Shown one piece after another: positions 1 to 9,357 of a stretch of DNA of 42,352 nucleotides. Each line of letters opens with the position of its first letter. Within the stretch, counting starts at the first letter, position 1. Origin of the DNA: an uncultured Acidobacteriota bacterium (GTDB taxonomy: Bacteria; Acidobacteriota; Blastocatellia; Pyrinomonadales; Pyrinomonadaceae); contig CADEGD010000035.1 in assembly GCA_902826795.1 (NCBI GenBank), positions 1 to 42,352 on the forward strand, given 5' to 3'. The notes under the pieces are model-generated. The model ran no database searches. It worked only from the letters and a program-made list of their open reading frames with translations, and was not told the origin of the DNA. The translations under genes were made by a program, and so were the position numbers.

Positions 1-156
1 GGCCGAGCGAAGCACGTATTCGCCGATGGTGAAAGTCGCCAGCGAGTTGTTCATCTCACGCGGACGCCGGTAGAGGATCTCGCCGTCGGTCAGGTCAAGC
101 AGTGCCCGCGTGCGGCGGGAGATGGATTCGAACGAGCCGTTCAATGCCTGGAGCAT
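1..156 (-). CDS. DinB-like protein, N-terminal fragment (cut by window edge)
   Basis: The reading frame is open from an ATG at 156 to the window edge, giving the first 52 residues. It starts MLQALNGSFESISRRTRALL and continues with the stretch LTDGEILYRRPRE and then FTIGEYVLRSA. The pattern of an amphipathic helix, a conserved TDGE-x-LYRRPRE stretch and a second helix resembles the N-terminus of DinB/DUF664-type four-helix-bundle proteins that I associate with Blastocatellia. The metal-binding histidines of that family would lie outside the window, so the family call is tentative. No strong ribosome binding site precedes the ATG. The nearest gene, a lipoprotein gene, is on the same strand upstream but is separated by a terminator. 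Confidence 0.45.
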   Translation of the reverse strand, partial: MLQALNGSFESISRRTRALLDLTDGEILYRRPREMNNSLATFTIGEYVLRSA

Positions 157-279
157 AGCCACAAGGATAGAAAAAGATTGAGAGTCTTCTCAAAGTGGCC
201 TTTTCCTTTTTTTGTGTTTTTAAGGTTATAGAATTTAAATCCCGAACCACAAAAATCACGGAAAGCACGGAAAAGTCAG

Positions 280-324
280 GAAAAAACGGAGCAGGAGTAT
301 GTTTCCATAAGGTTCCTGCTCCGT
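280..324 (-). terminator. Rho-independent terminator of the lipoprotein gene
   Basis: An 11-bp perfect stem, acggagcagga at 286-296 and its complement at 314-324, encloses a 17-nt loop. Read on the minus strand it is followed by a run of T (the A run at 281-286). It lies 38 bp beyond the stop codon of the minus-strand lipoprotein gene. Confidence 0.8.
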
Positions 325-362
325 CAGATAGTGCTTTTGATATTGCTGTTTTCTGTTTTCTA

Positions 363-734
363 CTACTTCTTTGCGAGCCGTCGGTCCTTTTCGTACATCC
401 CGAGGCCATAGTTACGCCCTTTCCAGTTAACACCGCTTCCGATCCGGCCTTTTACACCGATCTGAGTGCCTTTTGTCGGGACCACGTCTTCCGTCATGAC
501 CCAGATCGAGCCCGTTCCGTCGTCGATCTTATAAGCCCCGCCGCGGATCGGTGTACCTGGAATAGATACGCCATAGCTGTCTTGAACTGTGCCCGCGATC
601 GCCACGTCTTTGCTCGAGTATTTCGACGGGTTAGCCGAAATATCGGCGATACTCGTCCGCTCAGGGCAAGCCGCGGCAAAAGCAGCCGCAAAGATCGCCA
701 ATCCCAAAATCAGTGTCCTTTGAACTCTGTTCAT
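363..734 (-). CDS. small secreted lipoprotein with OB-fold-like domain
   Basis: This 123-residue protein starts at the ATG at 734, which has a good ribosome binding site (CAGGAGAC about 7 nt upstream). The frame is open further upstream, but that extension lacks a signal sequence at its start. The N-terminus is a basic start, a hydrophobic stretch and a Cys after AAFAAA (residue 23), which fits a lipoprotein signal. The mature part carries a pattern typical of small OB-fold proteins: a residue run N-P-x-K-Y, then VAIAGTVQDSYG, then KIDDGTGSIWV, then VGVKGRIG-like strands. Such domains bind oligonucleotides or small ligands in other families; the ligand here is unknown. It is a single-gene unit, followed by its own terminator and divergent from the CrtC-like gene. 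Confidence 0.65.
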   Translation of the reverse strand: MNRVQRTLILGLAIFAAAFAAACPERTSIADISANPSKYSSKDVAIAGTVQDSYGVSIPGTPIRGGAYKIDDGTGSIWVMTEDVVPTKGTQIGVKGRIGSGVNWKGRNYGLGMYEKDRRLAKK

Positions 735-856
735 CAGTCTGTCTCCTGTAAGTTGATGGATTCCGGGAAGAGCCAGCATACAGATTCTCAAATTCCGCAA
801 AAGTTTGCCAAAAATGGTGACTTCTGCCATCCTTTTTTGAGAAAACAAATAAGCTA

Positions 857-1924
857 ATGTCGTCGGTAATTGCGGAAAATTTCGCGTTCTCGTCCAGCAT
901 CAAGGACGACGTATGGCACTCTCAAAAAGACGATAAGTCTTACGAGTGGTGGTATTTCGATGCGCTTTCCGACGATGGACGCGAGGCCGTGATCATCGTC
1001 TTTCTCGACAATTTTATCTACTCGCCCCGGTACAACCAGGAATCGATGCGGATCACCGGCAACCAGCGATGTCCCGCGGTTTCGTTCACATATTTCCGCG
1101 ATGGCAAGGCGGTCTACAAGGCGACGACCGAGTTTCATTCGTCCGATTTTCGAGGCCGGGAAGACCGGCCCGAAGTGCAAATCGGCGAGTCTGGTTTTGT
1201 TATGGACGCGGCGAGATACGGTTCGGGATATATGGTTACGGTCAAGGCGAACCTGCCGGGCTCTCGCAAGCTCGACGCGAAGTTCGAATGGCTCTCGGTC
1301 GAGGCGGATCTCCGCCCCGATCCAGTCGATTCGCTTGAAAGCCGTCACTGCTGGAATATGGTCGCGCCGCGGTCGGATGTAACGGGGCGGATCGGCATCT
1401 CATCGAGTTACGACGGCGAATTCGAGGCGATCCACTTTCGAGGCACGGGCTATCACGACCACAATCTGGACAATCGCTGGCTCGCAAAGACTGTGAAAGA
1501 CTGGCATTGGGGACGGGCTCATTTCGCGGACTGCAGCGTCGTCTTTTGCCGGTTTCGAGAGGTCAGTGCCGAGGAACCTCGAACCCGCCTGTTGCTCATC
1601 CGAGATGGCAAGATCGATGAACGCGACGTGGAGATGCACGAGCAACACTATATCCGCGACAAGTTCGGCATTCGCTATCCATCTGAACTGGAAATGCAGG
1701 CGGAAGACGGCCTCAAGCTCGTCGTGCGGCCTGTTTCCGTGATCGATTCAAGCTTCTACTTCCTCAGGTTTCTAAGCGAGATCACGCTCTCGATTCCCGG
1801 CCGGACCGAACGTACGACCACGGCAATTACCGAGTTCATAGCTCCGAAAACACTGAAGTATCGATGGCTCAATTGGCTCGCGGATGTAAGAACGGGTAAA
1901 GATGGGAACTCATCGTACTTTTGA
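857..1924 (+). CDS. CrtC-like carotenoid 1,2-hydratase family protein
   Basis: This 355-residue protein has family landmarks of hydroxyneurosporene synthase/carotenoid 1,2-hydratase (CrtC). Near residue 28 is SYEWWYFDALSDDGRE followed by a hydrophobic strand and FSPRYN-like residues (here YSPRYN). In the middle is GTGYHDHNLDNRW followed by DWHWGRAHF. In characterised members the enzyme adds water to the terminal double bond of acyclic carotenoids. There is no signal peptide. No other carotenoid gene (crtB, crtI, crtD) is visible nearby, so the substrate is uncertain; many CrtC-fold proteins outside phototrophs act on other hydrophobic molecules. The start at 857 has only a weak ribosome binding site. 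Confidence 0.65.
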   Translation: MSSVIAENFAFSSSIKDDVWHSQKDDKSYEWWYFDALSDDGREAVIIVFLDNFIYSPRYNQESMRITGNQRCPAVSFTYFRDGKAVYKATTEFHSSDFRGREDRPEVQIGESGFVMDAARYGSGYMVTVKANLPGSRKLDAKFEWLSVEADLRPDPVDSLESRHCWNMVAPRSDVTGRIGISSSYDGEFEAIHFRGTGYHDHNLDNRWLAKTVKDWHWGRAHFADCSVVFCRFREVSAEEPRTRLLLIRDGKIDERDVEMHEQHYIRDKFGIRYPSELEMQAEDGLKLVVRPVSVIDSSFYFLRFLSEITLSIPGRTERTTTAITEFIAPKTLKYRWLNWLADVRTGKDGNSSYF

Positions 1925-1953
1925 CTAAGTGAGAAGTAACTTTAAAAGCAGAA

Positions 1954-2014
1954 CCCGACAGCTTGATTTTACTCAGGGGCTGTCGGGAATAATGTGAGTA
2001 CCAGCAGGTACTCA
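1954..2014. other. two adjacent hairpins downstream of the CrtC-like gene
   Basis: The first hairpin pairs cccgacagc (1954-1962) with gctgtcggg (1979-1987). The second is a perfect 8-bp stem, tgagtacc (1995-2002) with ggtactca (2007-2014), closed by the tetraloop AGCA. Neither is followed by a T run. They may be a transcription end, an mRNA 3' structure or a palindromic repeat. The rest of 1925-2070 holds no recognisable gene. Confidence 0.5.
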
Positions 2015-2070
2015 ATACCCTAATCGTCGGGCGCCTCTCAACTAATGTCAAGCAATATCCGTAATGGCTC

Positions 2071-2753
2071 ATGAAATACACCGCATTTGAGGACGTGATG
2101 TCCAGCACTCGAATGACTCGATATCTGATTGCTTCCGGAAACGACACGCGGAAGGCAATGACACTTTATCGTAAGAATCTGTCTTTATGCCAAGAACTCT
2201 TCACGGTCATTAGCTGCTTTGAGATTGCTTTGCGTAATCGAATCGATCGCCACTATGAGGCAGCTCACGGAAATAACTGGTTGCGAAACAGCACTCTATC
2301 CGGCGGCATCTTTGATTCACGACAAACTCGTAAAAACAAAACAGCTCATTGACAACTGCGTGAGGCGGTTGAAACTTTACACGCACAACAAACTGGTAGC
2401 AGAAATGGATTTCGGCTTCTGGCGGTATTTGTTTGCCCAACCACAATTTCACTTCGGGGGGTCAATCTCTTCTCCAGATCTTTCCGGCAAAGCCAACAAG
2501 TACGAAGGCGGTACAATACAACCACAGCTACGTATTCAATGACCTCGGACGCATAAACGATCTACGTAACCGTATTGCACACCATGAGCCGATCTGTTTC
2601 GCGGTTGGACAGGCTGTCAAGGACACGACATACGCTCGGCAACATTACAATCTCATACTCCAATTTTTTCAATGGATGAGTATAGATGAGGCGGCACTGC
2701 TATACGGACTGGACCATATCGTAACTGTTTGTGACGAGATCGACGCTATCTAG
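2071..2753 (+). pseudogene. Abi-family (HEPN) protein broken by two frameshifts
   Basis: Three consecutive frames encode one Abi-like protein of about 226 residues. Frame 1 (from 2071) carries the N-terminus with FTVISCFEIALRNRIDRHYE and NNWL. The middle frame gives LYTHNKLVAEMDFGFWRYLF. The last frame gives QYNHSYVFNDLGRINDLRNR, followed by IAHHEPI, and ends at 2753. The switches fall at an A5 run (2332-2336) and a G6 run (2456-2461). Removing one base from each run restores a continuous protein. The motif R-N-R-I-A-H is the Rx4H signature of HEPN domains, which are often RNases in abortive-infection and toxin systems. Either the gene is decayed, the homopolymers are sequence errors, or the runs allow slippage. 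It has no visible antitoxin partner. Confidence 0.75.
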
Positions 2754-2876
2754 GTTTACGGCTACCTGTTCTCCTAAAAACGGGAGTATTTGATCACGAA
2801 CACTGTTCCTTGCTTTCTCTTTCCTGCCTTTCTAAACTATATGTTTCGGCGGTTGCGCTCCGTCGGCCCTACCTTT

Positions 2877-5768
2877 ATGACACACAATTTGTTCAATACG
2901 CGGCAGTCGTTTGCGACAGGCTCCGGCGCGGAAGCAATTTTCTACTCCCTGCCTCAACTTGAGAAGGAAGGAATCGGCGCGATTTCGCGGCTTCCGGTTT
3001 CGATCCGCATCGTGCTCGAATCGGTGCTTCGCAATTTCGACGATGGGAAACGCGTTAGCGAAGCACACGTCCGCGCTCTCGCGGCGTGGAAAGCTGAAGA
3101 CGAACGTACCGAAGAGATCCCGTTCGTCGTCGCCCGCGTTATTTTGCAGGATTTTACAGGCGTTCCCCTGCTTGTCGATCTCGCGGCGATGCGATCGGCC
3201 GTACAGAATCTCGGCAAAGATGTGAGTGTCATCGAACCGCTGGTACCGGTCGACCTTGTGATCGACCACTCGGTTCAGGTCGATTATTCGGGCAGCGAGG
3301 CGGCATATCAGCGAAACATGGAGATCGAGTTTCGCCGCAACGAACAGCGATATAGATTCCTCAAGTGGGGCACGCAAGCTTTTAATGGATTCCGCGTGGT
3401 TCCTCCGGGAATCGGAATCGTCCATCAGGTCAATCTCGAATACCTGGCGAAAGGCGTGTTCGACCGCGACGGTGTCTACTTCCCCGATTCGCTAGTCGGA
3501 ACCGATTCGCATACGACGATGATCAACGGGCTCGGGATTGTCGGTTGGGGAGTCGGCGGTATCGAAGCCGAGGCCGGAATGCTTGGCCAGCCCGTGTATT
3601 TCCTCACTCCAGACGTAGTCGGAGTCAATCTATCCGGCGATCTGCCGCAAGGCGCGACCGCCACGGATCTCGTTTTGCGAGTAACCGAGATGCTGCGAAA
3701 GGCCAAGGTCGTCGGCAAATTCGTCGAATTTTTTGGCGAGGGAGCAGCGGCGTTGAATGCGACCGACCGTGCGACGATCGCGAATATGGCCCCCGAATAC
3801 GGCGCGACGATGGGCTTTTTCGGCATCGACGAAAAAACCTTGGAATATTTTACTGCCACCGGGCGATCTAGTGATCAGGTAGATACTATCCGTAACTACT
3901 ACAAAGCCCAGGAAATGTTTGGAATCCCTCGCGAAGGCGAAGTCGATTATTCGACGGTCCTCGATCTGAATCTCGAGACGATCACGCCTGCCGTCGCCGG
4001 GCCGAAGCGGCCTCAGGACCGCATCGAGCTTTCAAGTCTCGATGATCGCTTTCTGGAACTGTTCTCTCAGCCCGTGGCAGATGGCGGATATGGAAAATCG
4101 GCGGGCGAGATTGAAAAACGGTTCGTCGTAAATCTCTGCGGAACTCCGTCCGACATCGTTCAGGGCGGCGGCGACCAGGACCCGAAATCGATACCGCTGC
4201 CGGTGATCAGTGACGTAAGTGATAAGAATACGAACGTTACGACCGAAGTGGAGATGATCAACAACCGCCCGACGCCGGATCGTGTTCCGCAAGAAGGCGA
4301 CGGCTACGAGCCGGTACAAACCAACGTCGGCAACGGCGACGTACTGATCGCGGCGATCACCTCTTGCACTAATACTTCGAATCCGGCTGTCATGATCGCG
4401 GCCGGGATCGTTGCAAAAAAGGCGGTTGAGAAAGGCCTTAGAGTGCCGGCATTTGTTAAGACATCGCTCGCACCGGGTTCACGCGTGGTCACTGAATACT
4501 TGAATAAGACAGGACTTCAAACATATCTCGATCAGATCGGCTTCAATTTGGTCGGCTATGGCTGCACTACGTGCATAGGCAACTCAGGCCCGCTCGATGC
4601 CGGTATCGAGGAAGCGATCGTCGAACACGACCTGATCGCGGCTTCCGTACTATCCGGAAATCGAAATTTCGAAGCTCGAGTGCACCAGAACATCAAAGCG
4701 AACTTCCTGATGTCACCGCCGCTTGTTGTGGCTTATGCACTTGCGGGGACGGTGATCAAAGACGTTTACCTGCATCCGATCGGCAAAGACAGCGTGGACA
4801 ATGACGTTTTTCTGAAAGATATTTGGGCGTCGCTCGATGAGGTTAAAGAAGTGCTTCAGGGCGCGACCGATCCGGAGACCTATCGTAAGCTTTACAGCGA
4901 ATTCGCCGAGCAGAATCCGCTTTGGAACGACATCGCGTCGAGTGTCGGCAAAGTTTACGAATGGGACCCGTCATCGACGTACATTCAAGAACCTCCGTTT
5001 TTTCAAGAGTTTTCGATGGAAACCGGAAGCTTTTCGGACTTTCTCGGGGCTAGAGCATTAGCGATCTTTGGAGATTCGGTAACGACCGACCACATTTCGC
5101 CAGCCGGAGCGATAAAAGCTAGTTCACCTGCTGGCTTATATTTACAGAGCCAAGGCGTTGACCCGAAAGACTTTAACTCGTACGGCTCGCGACGCGGTAA
5201 CGACCGTGTCATGCTTCGCGGAACGTTCGCGAATGTGCGGATCAAGAATTTGATGGTCGCACCGGTAGAAGGCGGCGTAACGCTTTATCAGCCCGAGGGC
5301 GAGCAAATGTCGATCTATGACGCGGCGATGAAGTATCAGGAAGCCGGAACCGCGACCTTTATATTCGCCGGTCAGGAGTATGGAACCGGAAGTTCGCGTG
5401 ACTGGGCAGCCAAGGGAACAAGGTTGATGGGCGTAAAAGCGGTGATCGCCGAATCATTTGAAAGGATCCATCGCTCGAACCTGGTAGGAATGGGTGTTCT
5501 TCCGCTCCAGTTTAAGGAAGGGACGTCCGCAGCAAGTTTGAAACTCGACGGGTCAGAAACCTTCGACCTGACCGGACTCGCATCGGCGGATATCCGGCCG
5601 CGGCAGGAAGTGAATATGAAGGTTAACAGGGCCGATGGAAGTTCGGATTCAATCGAACTCGTACTGCGAATAGATACGCCGATCGAGATCGAATATTACA
5701 AAAACGGCGGAATTTTGCCGTTCGTTCTTAGACAGTTGCTAACGTCAAGCGCGTCTGCGGTCAGTTAG
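2877..5768 (+). CDS. acnA: aconitate hydratase A
   Basis: Aconitase interconverts citrate and isocitrate in the TCA cycle through a [4Fe-4S] cluster. The 963-residue length fits the AcnA/IRP1 type. The cluster ligands are visible in [11 protein letters not shown] and [14 protein letters not shown]. Other family blocks are [20 protein letters not shown] in the first domain, and [20 protein letters not shown] and [14 protein letters not shown] in the swivel domain. I place the start at the ATG at 2877 because the family begins near this point (FNTRQSF). The frame stays open upstream to a TTG at 2790 and an ATG at 2841, but the added residues look unlike the family. The C25 peptidase follows after 45 bp. 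Confidence 0.97.
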   Translation: MTHNLFNTRQSFATGSGAEAIFYSLPQLEKEGIGAISRLPVSIRIVLESVLRNFDDGKRVSEAHVRALAAWKAEDERTEEIPFVVARVILQDFTGVPLLVDLAAMRSAVQNLGKDVSVIEPLVPVDLVIDHSVQVDYSGSEAAYQRNMEIEFRRNEQRYRFLKWGTQAFNGFRVVPPGIGIVHQVNLEYLAKGVFDRDGVYFPDSLVGTDSHTTMINGLGIVGWGVGGIEAEAGMLGQPVYFLTPDVVGVNLSGDLPQGATATDLVLRVTEMLRKAKVVGKFVEFFGEGAAALNATDRATIANMAPEYGATMGFFGIDEKTLEYFTATGRSSDQVDTIRNYYKAQEMFGIPREGEVDYSTVLDLNLETITPAVAGPKRPQDRIELSSLDDRFLELFSQPVADGGYGKSAGEIEKRFVVNLCGTPSDIVQGGGDQDPKSIPLPVISDVSDKNTNVTTEVEMINNRPTPDRVPQEGDGYEPVQTNVGNGDVLIAAITSCTNTSNPAVMIAAGIVAKKAVEKGLRVPAFVKTSLAPGSRVVTEYLNKTGLQTYLDQIGFNLVGYGCTTCIGNSGPLDAGIEEAIVEHDLIAASVLSGNRNFEARVHQNIKANFLMSPPLVVAYALAGTVIKDVYLHPIGKDSVDNDVFLKDIWASLDEVKEVLQGATDPETYRKLYSEFAEQNPLWNDIASSVGKVYEWDPSSTYIQEPPFFQEFSMETGSFSDFLGARALAIFGDSVTTDHISPAGAIKASSPAGLYLQSQGVDPKDFNSYGSRRGNDRVMLRGTFANVRIKNLMVAPVEGGVTLYQPEGEQMSIYDAAMKYQEAGTATFIFAGQEYGTGSSRDWAAKGTRLMGVKAVIAESFERIHRSNLVGMGVLPLQFKEGTSAASLKLDGSETFDLTGLASADIRPRQEVNMKVNRADGSSDSIELVLRIDTPIEIEYYKNGGILPFVLRQLLTSSASAVS

Positions 5769-5813
5769 CGGCTTTACTCCCGGGAACCATTTTTGACGGA
5801 GTCGTAAACAATC

Positions 5814-8528
5814 ATGAGATACATCTTGTCACTCGGAGCCATTTGCTCGATCATGTTTTCCGCTATATCACCTGCCGTCGGCCAGGTGAAGCGTCAGTTC
5901 CCCACGAGAAAAATTCAAGGGACGACCGCCGAACCATCGGTCGGCGATGGCGAGCGTTCGATCCGCGGCGACGATGTTTCATTGCTTCCGTCGCGAGCTG
6001 AAAGAAAGCCTCCCGTGCTCGGGACGAAATTTGGCAAGGTTACGAGTGTTTCCGAGGGCAAAGGCGCTTGGGTTCTGTGGCAGATGGAAGCCGAAAGGAA
6101 GAACGCCGGTTTTCGGGTTTACCGCATGGATAAGTCCGGCGAAACATTGATCTCCGGCTTTATACCCGGCTCGTCGTTTACCTATGGCGACCAGCTCCTC
6201 ACAGGTGCGGAATATAATTTTTATGATCCGAAAGGCTCGTTGGAGTCGACCTACACCGTCGAAGCCGTGAACGACGATGGATCGGCGATGCGGGCGAATT
6301 ATTCGGTAACCGAGTACGTCGAATCGATCGATCAACTGCCCGGCGGCTCGCGAATCAAGGAAGAAACGTTTGCCCCCAAGGCGGGCGATAACCTTGTAGG
6401 TGAAGAGGTTAAAGTTTCGTCCGAGCTTGCTTCCGAGATGCAGACCGCCATGTTCGAGCCTAATCTAGCTCGCCACCGCGAGGTCATCGCAACGCCGGGC
6501 GCGGTTCGCGTAGCTTCGAAAGCGGAAGGCCTGATCCGCGTCACGCGGGCTCAGCTTCAGTCTGGCGGATTTAACGTAAACTCGCCGTCCGCCAACTGGC
6601 AGCTTTATATGGATGGCGTGGAGCTGCCGATGATCATCGGGCCAAACGGCGATTACATCGAGTTTCTCGGCAAGGCTATCGAAACGCTCGAAACCGATAT
6701 CCGCGTGTATTTCCTTATCACCGGAGCGACGGCCGGAAGACGCATCCCGAATCAGACGGTTCGCAGGCCGATAACGACGGTACAGTCGCGCAAATATAAT
6801 CAGACGTTCGTTCGCAAGGACAAGAAGAACTACACAAATAATGTTCTGAACGGTGCTACCGAAAATTGGTGGGGCGATATCGTTTCTTCCGCCTTCGTCG
6901 ATCATAAGTTCAATCTCTCGGGAATCGACCGTACGCCGGGTACGAGGCGGCTTACGATCTCATTCCAGGGTTTCTCAATAACACCCCATTCCGTCGAGCT
7001 TACGCTTAACGGAACGCCGCTGACCAACGTGACGGGTGCCGGACGGTTTCCGTTCTCAGGCCAATTCGATGTTCCTGTAGCATCTCTTATTGATGGCGAA
7101 AACACTCTTCGCATGCGCTCGGTTGGGGCGGCAGGCGACCTTAGCATACTCGATAAGCTGACCATCGAATTTCCTCGCGGCTTTGTCGCGATCGGGAACA
7201 AGCTTACGTTTGCTACCGAGAATTACAAGAACGCACGCATGTCGGGCTTCACGAGTTCGAACATCCGCGTATTCGATCTGACATACGAGAACGAGCCGCG
7301 GGCCCTAACAGATCTCCAAATAGTGCAGACGAACGGGACCTTTGGCCCGGTTATTCCTGCCCTGCGAGAACGACTTATCTATGCTGTTGAAGGCAGTGCT
7401 TATGGTACGGCGACATCTGTAACACCCTCGGATCCTTCCATATTGTCCAACTCGGCAAATACCGGCCAGATGATCCTGATCGCTCACCCAACCCTTATTC
7501 CGCAGGCGCAGGCTTGGGCAAACTATCGTGCGGGACAGGGTGTCGTCACGCGAGTAGTCGACGTAACCGATATTTACGACGAGTTTAGCTATGGTGCCGC
7601 CAGTTCTTACGCTATTCAAAACTTTCTTGAATACGCCGAATTCAATTGGGCTGTCCCGCCTTCGTACGTACTTCTGTTCGGCGACGCTCATCACGACCCG
7701 AAGAATTATGACAGTCTCGATCTTGGATACTGGAACATGGTCCCGGCTCGCATGGTTGACACGCTCTACACCGAAACCGGTAGCGACGAGGCTTTGTCTG
7801 ACTTTAACGGCGATGGTCTTGCGGAGATCGCTATCGGAAGAATTCCCGGCCGAGACGCGGCCGCGATCACCGCGATGCTGAATAAGACGATCGCGTGGGA
7901 GAGTTCGCTGAACGCTAACTCCTTGAATCGTGGAGCCCTTTTCGCTCACGACATTCCTGACGGATACGATTTTGAGGCCATGAGTAACCGGCTGATGAGC
8001 AATCTGCCCGCCTCTATGCCGAAGATCAGCGTATCTCGAACGTCACCTACCGCGCAGGCCGATATTATAGCGGCGGTCAACGAAGCAGACGGAGGAACGG
8101 CTCAGGCGCCGGGAGCAAACGCGGGCCAATATCTGCTCAATTACACGGGACACGGAACCGCTTCTTCGTGGCAGAACACCGGATTCTTTTCTTCGCTGCA
8201 GGCTCCAAACCTCACGAATGCGAATTATCCGTCGATCATGAACGCGCTGACCTGCCTGAACGGATATTTTATGGGTAACGTCGAAACCTTTGCTGAGGCC
8301 ATGACCAAGGCGCCAAACGGCGGAGCCGTAGCTGTATGGGCATCTACGGGACTCACGACGCCGGACGTACAAGAAATAATGGGAGCACGCTTCTACACGA
8401 AGGTGTCGCAAGGATCGATACCTAGAATGGGCGATCTGGTAAACGATGCAAAATCTCAAGTCCCCGCCGGAGCCGATGTTCGCCTCAGTTGGGCATTACT
8501 TGGCGACCCGATGCTCAAGGTTCGATAG
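5814..8528 (+). CDS. secreted C25 (gingipain-like) cysteine peptidase
   Basis: This 904-residue protein has a signal peptide (MRYILSLGAICSIMFSAISP...VGQ). It shows the peptidase C25 catalytic pattern in its C-terminal half: LLFGDAHHDP, a calcium-binding-like DFNGDGLAEIAIGRIPGRD, then LLNYTGHGTASSW with His780 and MNALTCLNGYF with Cys814 as the likely His-Cys dyad. The protein ends soon after WALLGDPMLKV, so there is no type IX C-terminal sorting domain. The N-terminal 500 residues are beta-rich, as in other C25 pro-regions. Related proteins in non-pathogens are thought to process surface proteins, but the substrate here is unknown. It may be cotranscribed with acnA, although no functional link is evident. 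Confidence 0.8.
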   Translation: MRYILSLGAICSIMFSAISPAVGQVKRQFPTRKIQGTTAEPSVGDGERSIRGDDVSLLPSRAERKPPVLGTKFGKVTSVSEGKGAWVLWQMEAERKNAGFRVYRMDKSGETLISGFIPGSSFTYGDQLLTGAEYNFYDPKGSLESTYTVEAVNDDGSAMRANYSVTEYVESIDQLPGGSRIKEETFAPKAGDNLVGEEVKVSSELASEMQTAMFEPNLARHREVIATPGAVRVASKAEGLIRVTRAQLQSGGFNVNSPSANWQLYMDGVELPMIIGPNGDYIEFLGKAIETLETDIRVYFLITGATAGRRIPNQTVRRPITTVQSRKYNQTFVRKDKKNYTNNVLNGATENWWGDIVSSAFVDHKFNLSGIDRTPGTRRLTISFQGFSITPHSVELTLNGTPLTNVTGAGRFPFSGQFDVPVASLIDGENTLRMRSVGAAGDLSILDKLTIEFPRGFVAIGNKLTFATENYKNARMSGFTSSNIRVFDLTYENEPRALTDLQIVQTNGTFGPVIPALRERLIYAVEGSAYGTATSVTPSDPSILSNSANTGQMILIAHPTLIPQAQAWANYRAGQGVVTRVVDVTDIYDEFSYGAASSYAIQNFLEYAEFNWAVPPSYVLLFGDAHHDPKNYDSLDLGYWNMVPARMVDTLYTETGSDEALSDFNGDGLAEIAIGRIPGRDAAAITAMLNKTIAWESSLNANSLNRGALFAHDIPDGYDFEAMSNRLMSNLPASMPKISVSRTSPTAQADIIAAVNEADGGTAQAPGANAGQYLLNYTGHGTASSWQNTGFFSSLQAPNLTNANYPSIMNALTCLNGYFMGNVETFAEAMTKAPNGGAVAVWASTGLTTPDVQEIMGARFYTKVSQGSIPRMGDLVNDAKSQVPAGADVRLSWALLGDPMLKVR

Positions 8529-8547
8529 CGAACCGCTAAAAACGGAA

Positions 8548-8580
8548 AAGGCGTACTCGAACGATTATCGGGTACGCCTT
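8548..8580. terminator. bidirectional terminator between C25 gene and tRNA-Arg
   Basis: A perfect 9-bp stem, aaggcgtac (8548-8556) with gtacgcctt (8572-8580), is flanked by A-rich sequence on the left and T-rich sequence on the right. It can end transcription of the peptidase gene on the plus strand and of the tRNA gene on the minus strand. Confidence 0.8.
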
Positions 8581-8589
8581 ATTCATTTG

Positions 8590-8665
8590 TGGTACTCGCG
8601 GCGGGATTTGAACCTGCGACTTCTTCCTTCGGAGGGAAGCACTCTATCCACTGAGCTACGCGAGC
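8590..8665 (-). tRNA. tRNA-Arg (anticodon CCG)
   Basis: The 76-nt sequence folds as a full cloverleaf on the minus strand. The acceptor stem is GCTCGCG with CGCGAGT (one G-T pair at the end). The D-arm is GCTC...GAGT. The anticodon stem is CTTCC/GGAAG with loop CTCCGAA, giving anticodon CCG, which reads CGG (Arg). The T-arm is GCAGG-TTCGAAT-CCTGC. The CCA end is encoded, after discriminator A. A terminator lies directly downstream. Confidence 0.96.
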
Positions 8666-8686
8666 AGAAACTTCATTCTAGTCATT

Positions 8687-9313
8687 TCACTGTTTCGGTT
8701 CAATGCGGATCGTCTTGATTCGAACGGCCTCAATAGGCTTCTCTCCTTCCTTTGGAACGCCCGCGATAGTTCTAACGTTGTTCATTCCCTCGATAACCTT
8801 GCCGAAGATCGTATAGTTCTGGTCAAAGTCCGGCATTCGGCGTAGCGTCACAAAAAACTGAGAATTTGCTGAGTTTACATTGTTTCCGAGCCTCGCGGCC
8901 CCGACGATACCAGTGTCGTAAAGTATGTCGGAGAACTCGGCCGGAACATTCGGTTTGCCCGAGTCTCCTTCTCGCATCGCGGATTTGGGAGTTGCTCCCG
9001 GTTTCGTATCTGAATTACCTGCCTGTATAACCATTCCGTTGACTCGATGAAAAATTATGCCGTCGTAGTAGCCTTCTCTTGCAAGTTCTTTGAACCGCTC
9101 GACCATCTTCGGTGCGATGTTCGAGTAAAGCTCGATCTTGATCGTTCCGTATGCAGCCGCATTCTCAGGTTCGATCACCGCGATCTCGTTGTCGGCCACG
9201 GGCTGAACGCCTTTCTTGATCTCGGCAGTTTTATTCGAAGTGTTGCTTGAACTTCCTCCGCAAGCGGTGAGTGTCAGTAAAATGGCGAGGGCGATAAAGG
9301 TGATTTGCTTCAT
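8687..9313 (-). CDS. cyclophilin-type peptidyl-prolyl isomerase, lipoprotein
   Basis: This 208-residue protein has a lipobox (ILLTLTAC, Cys18) followed by a Ser/Asn-rich linker, so it should be lipid-anchored outside the cytoplasm. The cyclophilin domain spans about residues 45-205. It has YYDGIIFHRVNGMVIQAGN, which holds the catalytic-site Phe-His-Arg, and later NSANSQFFVTL and FDQNYTIFGKVIEGMNNV. It is expected to assist folding of exported proteins by isomerising X-Pro bonds. A second, cytoplasmic-type cyclophilin (ppiB) is encoded 650 bp away on the same strand. The 3' end lies 21 bp from the tRNA-Arg gene, and no separate terminator is visible between them. Confidence 0.9.
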   Translation of the reverse strand: MKQITFIALAILLTLTACGGSSSNTSNKTAEIKKGVQPVADNEIAVIEPENAAAYGTIKIELYSNIAPKMVERFKELAREGYYDGIIFHRVNGMVIQAGNSDTKPGATPKSAMREGDSGKPNVPAEFSDILYDTGIVGAARLGNNVNSANSQFFVTLRRMPDFDQNYTIFGKVIEGMNNVRTIAGVPKEGEKPIEAVRIKTIRIEPKQ

Positions 9314-9357
9314 AAAGTCTGATAATTCCCGGATTTCAGCGATAGAGGATGTCCGGT

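Noticed and set aside
2790..2876. N-terminal extension of aconitase from TTG 2790
   Set aside because: The 29 extra residues are not family-like and the family N-terminus fits the ATG at 2877.
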